This document shows, piece by piece, positions 8,467-16,871 of a DNA stretch of 64,000 nucleotides (positions are counted from its first letter, which is position 1; each line of letters starts with the position of its first letter). The DNA is from Pleomorphomonas sp. NRK KF1. Its GTDB lineage: Bacteria > Pseudomonadota > Alphaproteobacteria > Rhizobiales > Pleomorphomonadaceae. The stretch is taken from NCBI RefSeq assembly GCF_023721755.1, contig NZ_JAMDLH010000010.1:1-64000 (forward strand). The letters run 5' to 3'. The translations under genes and the position numbers were made by a program. The notes beneath the pieces were generated by a model. It saw only the letters and a list, made by a program, of their open reading frames with translations. It did no database searches and was not told where the DNA came from.

Positions 8467-9840
8467 TCATCTCATACGCTGCTCGAACGTCATCTCAATG
8501 AAATCCGCCGGAGAGGTTGGGGCAATCAGTACAGAGACGCGCAAGGCTTTCCCGACGACATCATCGGACGTCATCGTTTCGTCGAGGCCGCATCGAACGT
8601 CAAACGCCTCCGAGGGCTTTGCGCCGGCCAAGCCGCCAAGTGTCCAGATCTCAGTCAGAAAGGTGCGCAGCGCATCTTTGACCGCAATCCAGGTTTCAGG
8701 AGTATTCGGATCGAACGCGTAAGCCTTGAGCGCCTGCCTGACCGTTTGTTCCAGCATCATTCGCGTGCGGCGCATGTTGATGTAGCGATTGTGCTGGCTG
8801 TTGCCGTCCAGCGTCCGCGCGCCCCACACCAACGTACCTTCATTGACAAAGGCACGGATCGTGTTGACAGCCTTCCCCGATACGGGAGTGTTGAGGTCCT
8901 CTTGCTCGTCAACGGAGACTGGAGTCGTTGGTAACGAGACTCCGGCCAGGGCAACATTGGCAGGCGTCCCCCAAACGCCCCGCTGGGCATCGATCGTGGC
9001 GTAGATGCCGGCCAGCGCCGCGCTCGGCGGCATGCAGTTCAGCTTTTCCAGCATCGCCCTGGCGATGGTTGAGGCTTCCTTTGGGCTTCGTTGCAGGAAT
9101 CTCCCAGAAATGACGTTCTTTTCGCCGAGGTCGGTGGCCTCGAACAGTGTGGTGTTCACCCAAGGATAATAGGCCGCACCGTAGTCGAGAAACTGGGTGC
9201 CTATCCCCTGGCGGAAGCGTTCGACCGGGTCCCCATCAGGGGCACTGCGCGGCTTGTCGCCGCCCCAGACGTCAAGAATGGCGAAGCGGTTCTTCACAGC
9301 CCCGCAATGTGCCAGCATCCTCTGCTGCAAGTCGAAGCAGGCGAGTGGTTCGAGCGATACCGCCTCAGGAACCACCAGCATCGCGGGTTCCTCTTCCTGG
9401 CACAGGGCGTCGAAGCCGCGTTGGAAAAGGGACGAGTCGAAGTCGTGCTCGTAGTCGCCCACAGGCACGATGTAGCAGAGGCCGCCACCGTTCCGATAGA
9501 AGAGGCGGATGGCGTTGTAGAGGAGATAGCGGCCGCCAGCTGCTCCAACCGGTTGTTCGAGCACGTGATCGACAAGTTTGCCGTTTGCGTCTGACAACTG
9601 AAAATCGGTCGTCGCTGTAGGGTCTGTCTTCTCGACAATGGCGAAGCGCGGGATAGCGCCCTTGCCGAAAGCCCTCTCGTATTCCGCCTGCGAAGTGATG
9701 CGCTTGGGCTTGAAAGCCCCGTCGCCAAACTTCTCCGTATGGCCGACGAACGCCGGCACGGCCGTCGGCGCCTGCAGCACCGCGCTTGGGGCGACGCTCG
9801 GTTCGGCGATATGAATGCCCGGCTTCTTTGCTTCGGACAT
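8467..9840 (-). CDS. Phage tail sheath-family protein, orphan
   Basis: The 457-residue protein is a contractile tail sheath subunit. It starts with PGIHIAEPSVAPSAVL and PTAVPAFVGHTEK, typical of sheath N termini, and ends with the conserved C-terminal domain: GVWGTPANVALAGVSLP, EQEDLNTPVSGKAVNTIR, GTLVWGARTLDGNSQHNRYI and VRRGLDET-like RCGLDETMTSDDVV. This C-terminal block resembles the sheaths of extracellular contractile injection systems as much as those of phages. No tube, baseplate, spike or other structural gene is near, so it stands alone. The ATG at 9840 follows GGGAG; the open frame extends to 9894 without a good site. Confidence 0.82.
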   Translation of the reverse strand: MSEAKKPGIHIAEPSVAPSAVLQAPTAVPAFVGHTEKFGDGAFKPKRITSQAEYERAFGKGAIPRFAIVEKTDPTATTDFQLSDANGKLVDHVLEQPVGAAGGRYLLYNAIRLFYRNGGGLCYIVPVGDYEHDFDSSLFQRGFDALCQEEEPAMLVVPEAVSLEPLACFDLQQRMLAHCGAVKNRFAILDVWGGDKPRSAPDGDPVERFRQGIGTQFLDYGAAYYPWVNTTLFEATDLGEKNVISGRFLQRSPKEASTIARAMLEKLNCMPPSAALAGIYATIDAQRGVWGTPANVALAGVSLPTTPVSVDEQEDLNTPVSGKAVNTIRAFVNEGTLVWGARTLDGNSQHNRYINMRRTRMMLEQTVRQALKAYAFDPNTPETWIAVKDALRTFLTEIWTLGGLAGAKPSEAFDVRCGLDETMTSDDVVGKALRVSVLIAPTSPADFIEMTFEQRMR

Positions 9841-9953
9841 GCTTCGGCTCCCGTGCGCCGACCGCGAACGGCAATCCGCGCCGCGCGCATCCAAGAAAGC
9901 AGGAAAGGGGACGGCAAGCTAGAAAGCGGCGAACAGATCGTCGGTTTCCAAGG

Positions 9954-10880
9954 TTACTCGACGTGACCGGTGATTTTGGGCAGATACTCGCCGCCGTGCT
10001 CGACCCAGAAGCGGTACATCGCTTCGGCCGACGGCAGCAGGCGCTTGTCGGTGCGGCGGACGACGTTCCAGGTCTTCATGAGCGGCAGGCCGACCACGTC
10101 CATGATGACGAGACGACCGGCTTCGACCTCGGCGGCGATGGTGTGCGAGGAGATGAAGGAGATGCCGAGGCCGGCCATCACCGCCTGCTTGATGGTCTCG
10201 TTGGAGCCCATCTCGAACTCGCGGACGTCGCGCCCGCCGTCGTGCTGGCTGATCATCTGGCCGAAGGAGTTGCGGGTGCCGGAGTTGACCTCGCGCACCA
10301 GGAAGGTTTCGCCCATCAAGGCTTCGATGGGAATGTTGCGCTCGTGGGCCAGCGGGTGGTCGGGCGCGCAGATCATCACCTGCGGGTGCTTGCCGATGGG
10401 CTTGGCCTCGACCTCGAACTCGACCGGCGGCCGGCCCATCACCGCCAGGTCGACCTCGTAGTTCCGGAGGCGCTGGATGGTCTCGTCGCGGTTGCCGACG
10501 ATGAAGTCGATATCGACCTTGGGGCGCTCCTTGCGGAAGGCGGCGAGCACGGTCGGCGCGAAATAGCGGGCGGTGGAAACGACGCCGACGGCGACACGAC
10601 CCGACCCCGCTTCGCGCATCTCGGCGAGGGCGCCGGAGCACTCGTTGAGCAGCGCCTCGATGCGGTCGAGCGTGGTGGCGATTTCCTTGCCGGCCGAGGT
10701 GGCGATGAAGCGGTCGCCGACGCGCTCCAGAAGCGGCAGGCCGACGAGGTCCTCCAGCGCTTTCACCTGGGCGGTGATGGCCGGCGGCGTGACGTTCATG
10801 GCGGAGGAGGCGGCGGTGACGGTGCCGGTCTTGATGACCGCCGACAGGAATCGCAGCTGCTTCAAAGTCGTGTGGCGCAT
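9954..10880 (-). CDS. cbbR: LysR-family transcriptional regulator, CbbR type
   Basis: The 308-residue protein has an N-terminal LysR helix-turn-helix (LKQLRFLSAVIKTGTVTAAS, then TPPAITAQVKALEDLVG) and a periplasmic-binding-like effector domain. The effector part, with STARYFAPTVLAAFRKE, GNRDETIQRLRNYEVDLAVM and HPQVMICAPDHPLA, looks like CbbR, the activator of Calvin-cycle operons. No RuBisCO or phosphoribulokinase gene is next to it; rpe, gph and a cbbY-like gene lie 0.9-3 kb away in the other direction. The symbol is tentative, as related LysR proteins serve other pathways. Confidence 0.72.
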   Translation of the reverse strand: MRHTTLKQLRFLSAVIKTGTVTAASSAMNVTPPAITAQVKALEDLVGLPLLERVGDRFIATSAGKEIATTLDRIEALLNECSGALAEMREAGSGRVAVGVVSTARYFAPTVLAAFRKERPKVDIDFIVGNRDETIQRLRNYEVDLAVMGRPPVEFEVEAKPIGKHPQVMICAPDHPLAHERNIPIEALMGETFLVREVNSGTRNSFGQMISQHDGGRDVREFEMGSNETIKQAVMAGLGISFISSHTIAAEVEAGRLVIMDVVGLPLMKTWNVVRRTDKRLLPSAEAMYRFWVEHGGEYLPKITGHVE

Positions 10881-11344
10881 GCTCGGATTCCCGTCTCTCC
10901 ATGTCCCGCTGCCGGTGTGCCCGGCGAGGGTGCCCGCTCCGGAATCACAATGGTCTTCCGAAGCTTACCGCAAGCTATCCTCAGGCGCCATTTGCCCGGC
11001 GCCGTTTCGACCATTGTCGCGGGGAAAAGATGAAAGCTCCATCGCGCCCCCGGAGGTCGGCCCCTTGCCTGCTCGCCAAAAGCGACGGGATCGTGGCCAG
11101 GGAGCCACATTCGACAGGTCACGATCCAGGCGGAGGCTGCCCGCCGTTGACCGCTGGGGGCGCGATGGGCAAGGATCGGCCCGTCACAACAGGAGCGTGG
11201 ATGTCACGTCTGTCTGAATCCCGGTGAAGGCCCGCCCGGCGTGGTGCCGGCAACGCGGGCCGATTCCCATTGTCGCCCCGGAGGCTTCCAGCTTCCGGAA
11301 CGCTTTGGTGCGCCCAGATGGCGCCACTTCCGGACTTCAGACCC
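10881..11344. other. Intergenic region with a nested hairpin
   Basis: This 464-base stretch separates the minus-strand cbbR from yjhX and should hold the cbbR promoter. No convincing coding sequence is seen. A nested hairpin lies at 11229-11261: outer arms GGCCCGC and GCGGGCC, inner arms CCGGC and GCCGG around a GTGGT loop. It is not followed by a run of T, so it is not an obvious terminator. Confidence 0.4.
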
Positions 11345-11602
11345 ATGGATATTTCACGCGCCGAGCAGCGCATCCTGCACCTGCTCGCTCAAGGCGGACG
11401 CATCGAGATCGTCCGCGACGATCGCGGCGACATCGAAGAGCTCTCCTGCTTCAGCCGCGACGGCTGGCTCTACACCGACTTCAACCTCGTCATGTTTCGC
11501 AAGTTGAAGAACAAGCGGGCGATCGCGTCCAAGAACAGCAAGCCCTACCGCATCACCCAGCGCGGGCTGGAGCTTGTACGCGCCCAGCCTGACAATCGAT
11601 AA
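11345..11602 (+). CDS. yjhX: YjhX-family (UPF0386) protein, possible toxin
   Basis: The 85-residue protein matches YjhX over its length: ISRAEQRILHLLAQGGRI, then CFSRDGWLYTDFNL, FRKLKNKRAI, SKNSKPYRITQRGLE and the end LVRAQPDNR. In E. coli YjhX is a reported toxin, encoded beside the acetyltransferase-type antitoxin YjhQ. Here there is no YjhQ-like neighbour, so the gene is solitary and its role is uncertain; the fold looks like a small winged helix-turn-helix. I take the ATG at 11345, where homology begins, although the frame is open from 11270. Confidence 0.82.
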   Translation: MDISRAEQRILHLLAQGGRIEIVRDDRGDIEELSCFSRDGWLYTDFNLVMFRKLKNKRAIASKNSKPYRITQRGLELVRAQPDNR

Positions 11603-11609
11603 GGAAAGT

Positions 11610-11640
11610 GCCGGCGGCGGTCCCATTGGCCGCCGTCGGC
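11610..11640 (+). terminator. Probable intrinsic terminator of yjhX
   Basis: An 11-bp stem (GCCGGCGGCGG pairing with CCGCCGTCGGC, one G-U pair) with a short loop begins 7 bases after the yjhX stop. Only a weak T-rich tail (TCTTGAT) follows. Confidence 0.5.
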
Positions 11641-11753
11641 TCTTGATCGATTACGCCGGGTTTTTCCCCTGCACGGGGGAAACGGGGTTAGCACTCGGCG
11701 GCGTCTTGCTTTAAGAACGTCTGGCTTTTGAAACCTTTGCCGGAACGCTTCCC

Positions 11754-12410
11754 ATGACCGTCAAGATCGCTCCCTCCGTATTGTCGTCGGATTTCTCGCG
11801 CCTCGGCGAAGAGCTCGCCGCCGTCGAAAGGGCGGGGGGCGACTGGGTCCACATCGACATCATGGACGGGCATTTCGTGCCCAACATCACCTTCGGCCCG
11901 GCGGTGATGAAGGCGATGCGTCCGCACACCAAGCTGCCGTTCGACGTGCACTTGATGATTGAGCCGGCCGATCCGTTCCTCGCCGCCTTCGCCGATGCGG
12001 GCGCCGACGTGATCAGCGTCCACAAGGAAGGTGGGCCGCACGTCCACCGCTCGCTGCAGGTGATCCGCTCGCTCGGCAAGAAGGCGGGCGTGGTGCTCAA
12101 CCCCGGTACCGACGTCGGCGGCCTCGAGTACATGCTCGACGAGATAGACCTCGTCTTGGTGATGACCGTCAATCCCGGCTTTGGCGGCCAGGCGTTCATT
12201 CCGGCCGTCGTCGAGAAGGTGAAGAAGGTGAAGGCGCTGATCGGTGACCGGCCGATCCACATCGAGATCGACGGCGGCGTTTCCACCGCCAACGCCGGCC
12301 TGCTGGCCCGCGCCGGCGCCGACGTGCTGGTGGCAGGCACATCGGTGTTCAAGGGCGGCACCGAGGCCGACTACCGCCGCAACATCCAAGCCCTGAGAGA
12401 CAGCCTATGA
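11754..12410 (+). CDS. rpe: Ribulose-phosphate 3-epimerase
   Basis: This 218-residue TIM-barrel enzyme interconverts ribulose-5-phosphate and xylulose-5-phosphate in the pentose phosphate and Calvin pathways. Diagnostic blocks are [54 protein letters not shown] and HIEIDGGVS, covering the metal and phosphate ligands. Length is normal. The stop overlaps the start of gph by four bases (ATGA), so rpe and gph are translated from one message. In some autotrophs this gene is cbbE; the downstream gph and cbbY-like genes recall that arrangement. Confidence 0.95.
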   Translation: MTVKIAPSVLSSDFSRLGEELAAVERAGGDWVHIDIMDGHFVPNITFGPAVMKAMRPHTKLPFDVHLMIEPADPFLAAFADAGADVISVHKEGGPHVHRSLQVIRSLGKKAGVVLNPGTDVGGLEYMLDEIDLVLVMTVNPGFGGQAFIPAVVEKVKKVKALIGDRPIHIEIDGGVSTANAGLLARAGADVLVAGTSVFKGGTEADYRRNIQALRDSL

Positions 12411-13069
12411 GCATTCGCGCCCTGATCTTCGACCTCGACGGCACGCTGGTCGACAGCCTGCCCGACCTCGCCGAGGCGATCAACGACCTGATGGCCAAGA
12501 ATGGCCTCGCCGCGCACGCCGAGCGCGCCGTGGCGTCCATGGTCGGCAAGGGCGTGCCCGTGCTGGTGCAGAAGGCCTTCGCCGCCCATGGCGTGACCAT
12601 GGAAGGCGAGGCGCTCGCCGCGCAGGTGAAGACCTATCTCGGCTTCTACGAGCCGCGCGCCACCCGCCTGACGCGCCTTTTCCCGCACACCGCCGACATG
12701 GTGAAGGAGCTCGCCAGGACCTACCGGCTCGCCGTTTGCACCAACAAGCCGGCGGCGGTTTCGCGTGAGATCGTCGACAGCCTTGGTATCGGTGCGGAGA
12801 TCTCCGTGGTGGTGGGCGGCGACAGCGGCGTCACGCCGAAGCCGGCGCCCGACATGATGTGGCTGGTGGCCGAACGGCTCGGCTTGCCGAAGGAAGATTT
12901 GCTGATGGTCGGCGACAGCGCCAACGACGTCGCCTCGGCCAAGGCCGCCGGCGTCAAGGTGGCGGTGGTGCGCTACGGCTATACCGACATACCCGCCGAC
13001 GAGCTGGACGCCGATTTTGTCATGGACGATTTCCGGGGTCTTCCGGCAGTCTTGGAGAAGCTTCGATAG
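12407..13069 (+). CDS. gph: Phosphoglycolate phosphatase (HAD family)
   Basis: The 220-residue protein is a HAD hydrolase with [20 protein letters not shown] at the N terminus, [15 protein letters not shown] as motif II and [17 protein letters not shown] as the acidic motif. This is the Gph/CbbZ pattern: it removes phosphate from 2-phosphoglycolate, made by RuBisCO oxygenation or DNA repair. The gene overlaps rpe by four bases and is followed, 38 bases later, by another HAD gene. Broader phosphatase specificity is possible. Confidence 0.9.
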   Translation: MSIRALIFDLDGTLVDSLPDLAEAINDLMAKNGLAAHAERAVASMVGKGVPVLVQKAFAAHGVTMEGEALAAQVKTYLGFYEPRATRLTRLFPHTADMVKELARTYRLAVCTNKPAAVSREIVDSLGIGAEISVVVGGDSGVTPKPAPDMMWLVAERLGLPKEDLLMVGDSANDVASAKAAGVKVAVVRYGYTDIPADELDADFVMDDFRGLPAVLEKLR

Positions 13070-13107
13070 ACCGCATCGCCGCGCGATGCTCTGGCCAAGA
13101 GGGCGTG

Positions 13108-13914
13108 ATGGCACCCATCAAGGCACTGATCTTCGACGTCGACGGCACGCTGGCGGAAACCGAGGAGGTTCACCGCCTGGCCTTCAACCGCGCCTTCGCG
13201 GAGGCCGGACTGCCCTGGGTGTGGGAGCCCGAGTTCTACGGAGAGCTCCTGGCCGTTCATGGCGGCTGGGCGCGGCTTGCGCATTTCATCGAGCACTACG
13301 CGCCGCCTGAGGCCGACGAGGGGCGGCAAAGGATCGACGAACTGCACGCGGCCAAGACGCGGCTGTTCGCCAAGCTGGTGGATCGCCGGCTCGCCCGTCC
13401 CCGGCCCGGCATCGAGCGGCTGATCGAGGATGCCCGTTCGCAGGGGCTTGCCGTGGTGCTGGCCACCACGTCGAGCATCGAGAATGCCGAGGCGTTGATC
13501 CTCGCCAACTTCGGGCTCGACGGGCTCGAGAAGATCACCGCCATCGTCGGCGGCGCGGGGGCCGTGCGGCCGAAGCCGGCGCCGGACGTCTACGAGCTGG
13601 CGCTGGCGAAGCTGGGTCTGACGCCGCGCGCGGCGATCGTGTTCGAGGATAACGGCCCCGGTCTTGCCGCCGCCACGGCGGCCGGCATTCGCACCATCGT
13701 CACGCCGAGCCGCTACGCGGGCGACGACGATTTCAGCACCGCCTTCGCCGTGCTGTCGCACCTCGGCGATCCATTCGAGCCCTACCATCACATCGCCGGT
13801 GTCGGCGACGAGGGCGGCACCGACATGGTGACGGTGGCGGCCTTGCAGCGCTGGGTGTCCGACGACGACGACATGCTCGGGCTGCTGACCATCGGTGGTA
13901 AGCCGGTGTATTGA
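13108..13914 (+). CDS. HAD hydrolase, CbbY type
   Basis: The 268-residue protein has ALIFDVDGTLAETEEVHRLA, a CbbY-like opening, then VVLATTSSIENAEALI, KPAPDVYELALAKLG and IVFEDNGPGLAAATAAG. CbbY proteins dephosphorylate xylulose-1,5-bisphosphate, a RuBisCO misfire product, or other sugar phosphates. The start is the ATG at 13108 behind AAGAGG; a GTG directly before it is possible. Presence downstream of rpe-gph suggests one transcription unit for sugar-phosphate clean-up. The cap domain sets substrate and cannot be read here, so no symbol is given. Confidence 0.83.
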   Translation: MAPIKALIFDVDGTLAETEEVHRLAFNRAFAEAGLPWVWEPEFYGELLAVHGGWARLAHFIEHYAPPEADEGRQRIDELHAAKTRLFAKLVDRRLARPRPGIERLIEDARSQGLAVVLATTSSIENAEALILANFGLDGLEKITAIVGGAGAVRPKPAPDVYELALAKLGLTPRAAIVFEDNGPGLAAATAAGIRTIVTPSRYAGDDDFSTAFAVLSHLGDPFEPYHHIAGVGDEGGTDMVTVAALQRWVSDDDDMLGLLTIGGKPVY

Positions 13915-13957
13915 AGGCTCCGAGTGGGCTATAGCCGCCGATTGCCCCTTTCGGCAT

Positions 13958-14044
13958 GAGGTCCTGCGCCTTCGCACAGAATGACATCTAAATATTTGTT
14001 TTTATTATATAATGTTGTCATCCTGCGCGAAGGCGCAGGACCTC
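13958..14044. repeat. Palindromic intergenic repeat with AT-rich centre
   Basis: Two perfect 18-base arms, 13958-13975 (GAGGTCCTGCGCCTTCGC) and 14027-14044, face each other around a very AT-rich centre. The complementarity continues imperfectly inward (AGAATGACA against TGTCATCCT). It sits between the cbbY-like gene and the Lrp gene, both ending here, and looks like a REP-type or small non-autonomous element of the kind scattered in alphaproteobacterial intergenic regions. Confidence 0.8.
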
Positions 14045-14096
14045 GGTCAGAATAAAGCGGGAGGCCGATATAGGTCGCCTGCCCGATGACGCCGTC

Positions 14097-14570
14097 TCAC
14101 AGCCCCACCGGAAAGCCTGTGAACGGCTTGATCTCCTTCAGGACGAAGGTTGTCTGCATTTCCTTGATGCGCGGCAGGCGTCGGATCACCGTCATGGCGA
14201 AGTCGGCGTAGGTGTCGAGGTCGGGCGAGACGACCTGCAACAGGAAGTCGGCATCGCCGGCGATGGAGTAGCAGGCGATCACCTCGCGAAGCCGGGCGAC
14301 GCTTTTCGAGAACTCCTCAGCCTCTGCTTCGCTGTGGCTGTCGATCTTGACGCGGACGAAGGCGAGCACCCCGAGGCCGATCTTCTGGCGATCTAGCGCG
14401 GCGCGATAGCCGCCGATGACGCCGCTCTCCTCAAGCTGACGCACGCGCCGCCAGCAGGGCGACGTCGACAGACCGACATCCTCGGCGAGCGCCTGGTTGG
14501 TCAGGCGGCCGTCACCCTGGAGCGCCTCCAGAATTCTGATATCGACCGTCTCAAGTTCGGCGTTCGGTAT
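14097..14570 (-). CDS. Lrp/AsnC-family regulator (start codon unclear)
   Basis: The frame encodes an Lrp/AsnC protein: a helix-turn-helix part with VDIRILEALQGDGRLTNQAL and GLSTSPCWRRVRQLEE, then a RAM/AsnC effector domain with GVLAFVRVKI, GDADFLLQVVSPDLDTY and LPRIKEMQTTFVLKEI. Homology runs upstream of the first GTG (14444), so the helix-turn-helix is real. Yet between the in-frame stop at 14610-14612 and the DNA-binding part there is no ATG, GTG or TTG. The given end marks an ATA codon; the nearest ATG (14584) is one base out of frame. A rare start, a frameshift or a sequence error are all possible. The divergent DUF2000 gene may be its target. Confidence 0.75.
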   Translation of the reverse strand: MPNAELETVDIRILEALQGDGRLTNQALAEDVGLSTSPCWRRVRQLEESGVIGGYRAALDRQKIGLGVLAFVRVKIDSHSEAEAEEFSKSVARLREVIACYSIAGDADFLLQVVSPDLDTYADFAMTVIRRLPRIKEMQTTFVLKEIKPFTGFPVGL

Positions 14571-14698
14571 GTTCTGTCTCTCATTTGGTTGAACTTGGTA
14601 GATCCTACCTCAATTCATCGATCCTGCGCAAACTCCGGCATGAAATGCCTTGGACACGCGACTACCTTGCCGGCATCGTTCAGCGTTCAGGAGTTGCC

Positions 14699-15115
14699 AT
14701 GCCGCCCGACCATCGCCTCGCCATCGTCGTCAATCCCGATCTGCCGCTCGGTCTGCTCGCCAATACGGTTGGGGCCATCGGCATCGGCCTCGGTGCCCGT
14801 CTGCCATGGCTCGGCAACCGACAGCTCACCGATCTGGATAACCAGGTCATCGACGACAGTTCCATCCTGCCGGTGCCGATCCTGGCAGCCACGCCCGAGG
14901 CCATTCGCACACTGATGCTGAAGGCGATGCCGCGCGGCGACGACAGTGCGCTGGTGGTCTTTCCGGCCTTCTCGCGGTCGCTGCACGACTATCGCGAATA
15001 TGAGGCGATGCTGCCGGACAAACGCCTCGCCGAGGAGATGATCGACGGCGTCGGCCTGTGTGGCCCGGCGAAGTGGGTGAAATCGCTGACCGGCTCGCTG
15101 CGATTGTTGCGGTGA
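14699..15115 (+). CDS. DUF2000-family protein
   Basis: The 138-residue protein opens with HRLAIVVNPDLPLGLLANT and contains GIGLGARLPWLGN and LPVPILAATPEAIRTL, the pattern of DUF2000, whose members are often fused or adjacent to Lrp-type regulators. The fold resembles peptidyl-tRNA hydrolase-like alpha/beta proteins; no reaction is established. The ATG at 14699 follows AGGAG. It is transcribed divergently from the Lrp gene, consistent with local regulation. Confidence 0.8.
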   Translation: MPPDHRLAIVVNPDLPLGLLANTVGAIGIGLGARLPWLGNRQLTDLDNQVIDDSSILPVPILAATPEAIRTLMLKAMPRGDDSALVVFPAFSRSLHDYREYEAMLPDKRLAEEMIDGVGLCGPAKWVKSLTGSLRLLR

Positions 15116-15119
15116 TCGC

Positions 15120-15674
15120 TCAGCGGAAGGGCCGGCTGAGGTAGGGCGATCCCCGGAGGCCGAAGCGCCAGGGGCGATCGGCGGCCTTGGTGATGCCGAT
15201 GCGCGGGCCGGCGACGATGTCGGGGATGCCTTGGCGCGGGATCAGCTCGAAGGGCGGCGCATCGAGCGGCAAGCCGTCGTGGGCGATGGAGATGCCGAGC
15301 GCCTCGGTCAGCCGGCCGGGGCCGGAGGCGAGAAGGCGCGGCTCGGTCGTCCGGCGTCGCTCCGCCATCGTCGCGAGACCGGCGGTCGGCTCGATGGCCC
15401 TCAGCAGCACGGCGGCGCCGTAGCCCACCGGGCCGGTGACGATGTTGACGCACCAGTGCACGCCGTAGGAGCGATAGACATAGGCCGTGAGCGGCGGGCC
15501 GAACATGGCGCGGTTGCGAGGCCGCTCGCCGGCAAAGGAGTGCGAGGCGGGGTCGTCGGCCTCGTAGGCCTCGGTCTCGACGATGATGCCGCCGACGCCG
15601 TCGACCAGGAATGTGGCGCCGATCAAGAGCGGCGCCAGCTCGACGGCGGGACGGGAAGAGAGAGTGGCGATCAC
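15120..15674 (-). CDS. DNA-3-methyladenine glycosylase (AAG/Mpg family)
   Basis: The 184-residue protein belongs to the AAG/Mpg family that excises 3-methyladenine and other alkylated purines. The active-site block [20 protein letters not shown] includes the catalytic glutamate, and [31 protein letters not shown] and [14 protein letters not shown] follow as usual. The GTG at 15674 overlaps the stop of the upstream LysR gene (GTGA), so it is the likely start; the longer open frame upstream is the LysR gene in another frame. Convergent with DUF2000, 4 bases apart. Confidence 0.9.
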   Translation of the reverse strand: MIATLSSRPAVELAPLLIGATFLVDGVGGIIVETEAYEADDPASHSFAGERPRNRAMFGPPLTAYVYRSYGVHWCVNIVTGPVGYGAAVLLRAIEPTAGLATMAERRRTTEPRLLASGPGRLTEALGISIAHDGLPLDAPPFELIPRQGIPDIVAGPRIGITKAADRPWRFGLRGSPYLSRPFR

Positions 15675-16570
15675 TTGGCCTTCCGGGGCTTGATGCGGCG
15701 GGCGAGACCTTCGGCGAGACGATCGGCGACGAAGCGGATGCGTCGGCTCGGCTTGAGGTCTTCGTGATAGGCGAGCCAGAGCGGCAGCGCAAAGCCGATA
15801 TCTTCGACCGGCAGGCGCACGACGCGCGGCTCGGCGTCGGCGATCGGCACCTGGACGAAGCCGATGCCGGCGCCGGCGATGACCATCTGCCAGCCAACGA
15901 CGTGATCGTCGCAGCGGATCGGGAACCACTCGCGCGGCACCGGCAGGCCGGCGCGGGCAAAGCCTTGCAGAAGATCGTCGGCGCGGTCGAGACCGATGAT
16001 GTCGTGTTCCAGGAGGTCAACCAGGCGGGTCGGCGTACCGCGCCGGGCGAGATAGGCGGGCGACGCGTAGACGGCGAGCGGAAGGTCGCCGATGCGACGG
16101 CGGATCAGCTGGGGCTGGCGCGGCTCGTACATGCGCAGCGCGATGTCGGCGTCGCGACGCAGCAGGTTCTGCGTCTCGTCGCTGGCGACGATCTCGATGT
16201 CGACATCGGGCTCATCGACATGCAGCGCCGCGACGATGCCGGGCAACAGGTAGGTCGCCACCATGCGGCTCGCCGTGACGCGCACCGTGCCGGCGAGGCT
16301 GTCGCCGGTGCCGCTCGCCTTTCGCTCCAGGGCGAGCGCCGCCTCGCCCATGCGGCGGGCATCTTCGATGAGGTCGAGGGCGGCCGGCGTCGGCTCCAGA
16401 CCGCGCGGCTGCCGCCGGAACAGCGGCGTGTCGAGCGTTTCCTCAAGCTCGCGGATATGCCGACCAACGGTCGGCTGGACGAGGCCGAGCCGATCGGCGG
16501 CGGCCGACAGAGAGCCGGCGTCGACCACGGCAAGGAAGGAGCGAAGAAGGGTCCAGTCGAGCATTGTCAT
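15671..16570 (-). CDS. LysR-family transcriptional regulator
   Basis: The 299-residue protein has a standard N-terminal winged helix ([40 protein letters not shown]) and an effector-binding domain. It is transcribed divergently from the NAD-dependent epimerase gene at 16872, a common arrangement for a LysR protein and its target, and is translationally coupled to the 3-methyladenine glycosylase gene. Effector unknown. Confidence 0.87.
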   Translation of the reverse strand: MTMLDWTLLRSFLAVVDAGSLSAAADRLGLVQPTVGRHIRELEETLDTPLFRRQPRGLEPTPAALDLIEDARRMGEAALALERKASGTGDSLAGTVRVTASRMVATYLLPGIVAALHVDEPDVDIEIVASDETQNLLRRDADIALRMYEPRQPQLIRRRIGDLPLAVYASPAYLARRGTPTRLVDLLEHDIIGLDRADDLLQGFARAGLPVPREWFPIRCDDHVVGWQMVIAGAGIGFVQVPIADAEPRVVRLPVEDIGFALPLWLAYHEDLKPSRRIRFVADRLAEGLARRIKPRKAK

Positions 16571-16668
16571 GCAAAAATGAATATGATTGCGACAGATATA
16601 GCGAATTGATGTGCGAATGGAAATACATCAATGATTGGATCAGAGGTTGCCGGTTCGTACACAAAACA

Positions 16669-16814
16669 CCCCTCTCCCTGGTCCCTCCCCCACAGGTGGG
16701 GAGGGGACGATTGGAGCTGCCTACCCATGTCCGAGGCAGGCCGGATCTTCCAGCAGGGGGTAGACCCAAGCTGCGTCCCCTCCCCCCTTGTGGGGGAGGG
16801 ACCAGGGAGAGGGG
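16669..16814. repeat. Long palindromic repeat element with 26-bp perfect arms
   Basis: Arms 16669-16694 (begins CCCCTCTCCCTGGTCCCTCC) and 16789-16814 are exact reverse complements over 26 bases. Inside them a second pair, GGGGAGGGGAC near 16698 and GTCCCCTCCCC at 16775, extends the structure, and CTACCC/GGGTAG pairs further in. The whole 146 bases could fold into one long hairpin. It lies in the LysR-epimerase intergenic region. Its composition (runs of C and G) fits a dispersed alphaproteobacterial intergenic repeat or a MITE-like element. Confidence 0.85.
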
Positions 16815-16871
16815 GGCGGCGGCCAACCGCAAGTTAGTCAGTTGGAATATTTTACGTTTCGGGAGACTACG

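Noticed and set aside
8467-9840. A prophage
   Set aside because: Only a single sheath gene is present; no integrase, terminase, capsid, lysis or other tail gene flanks it.
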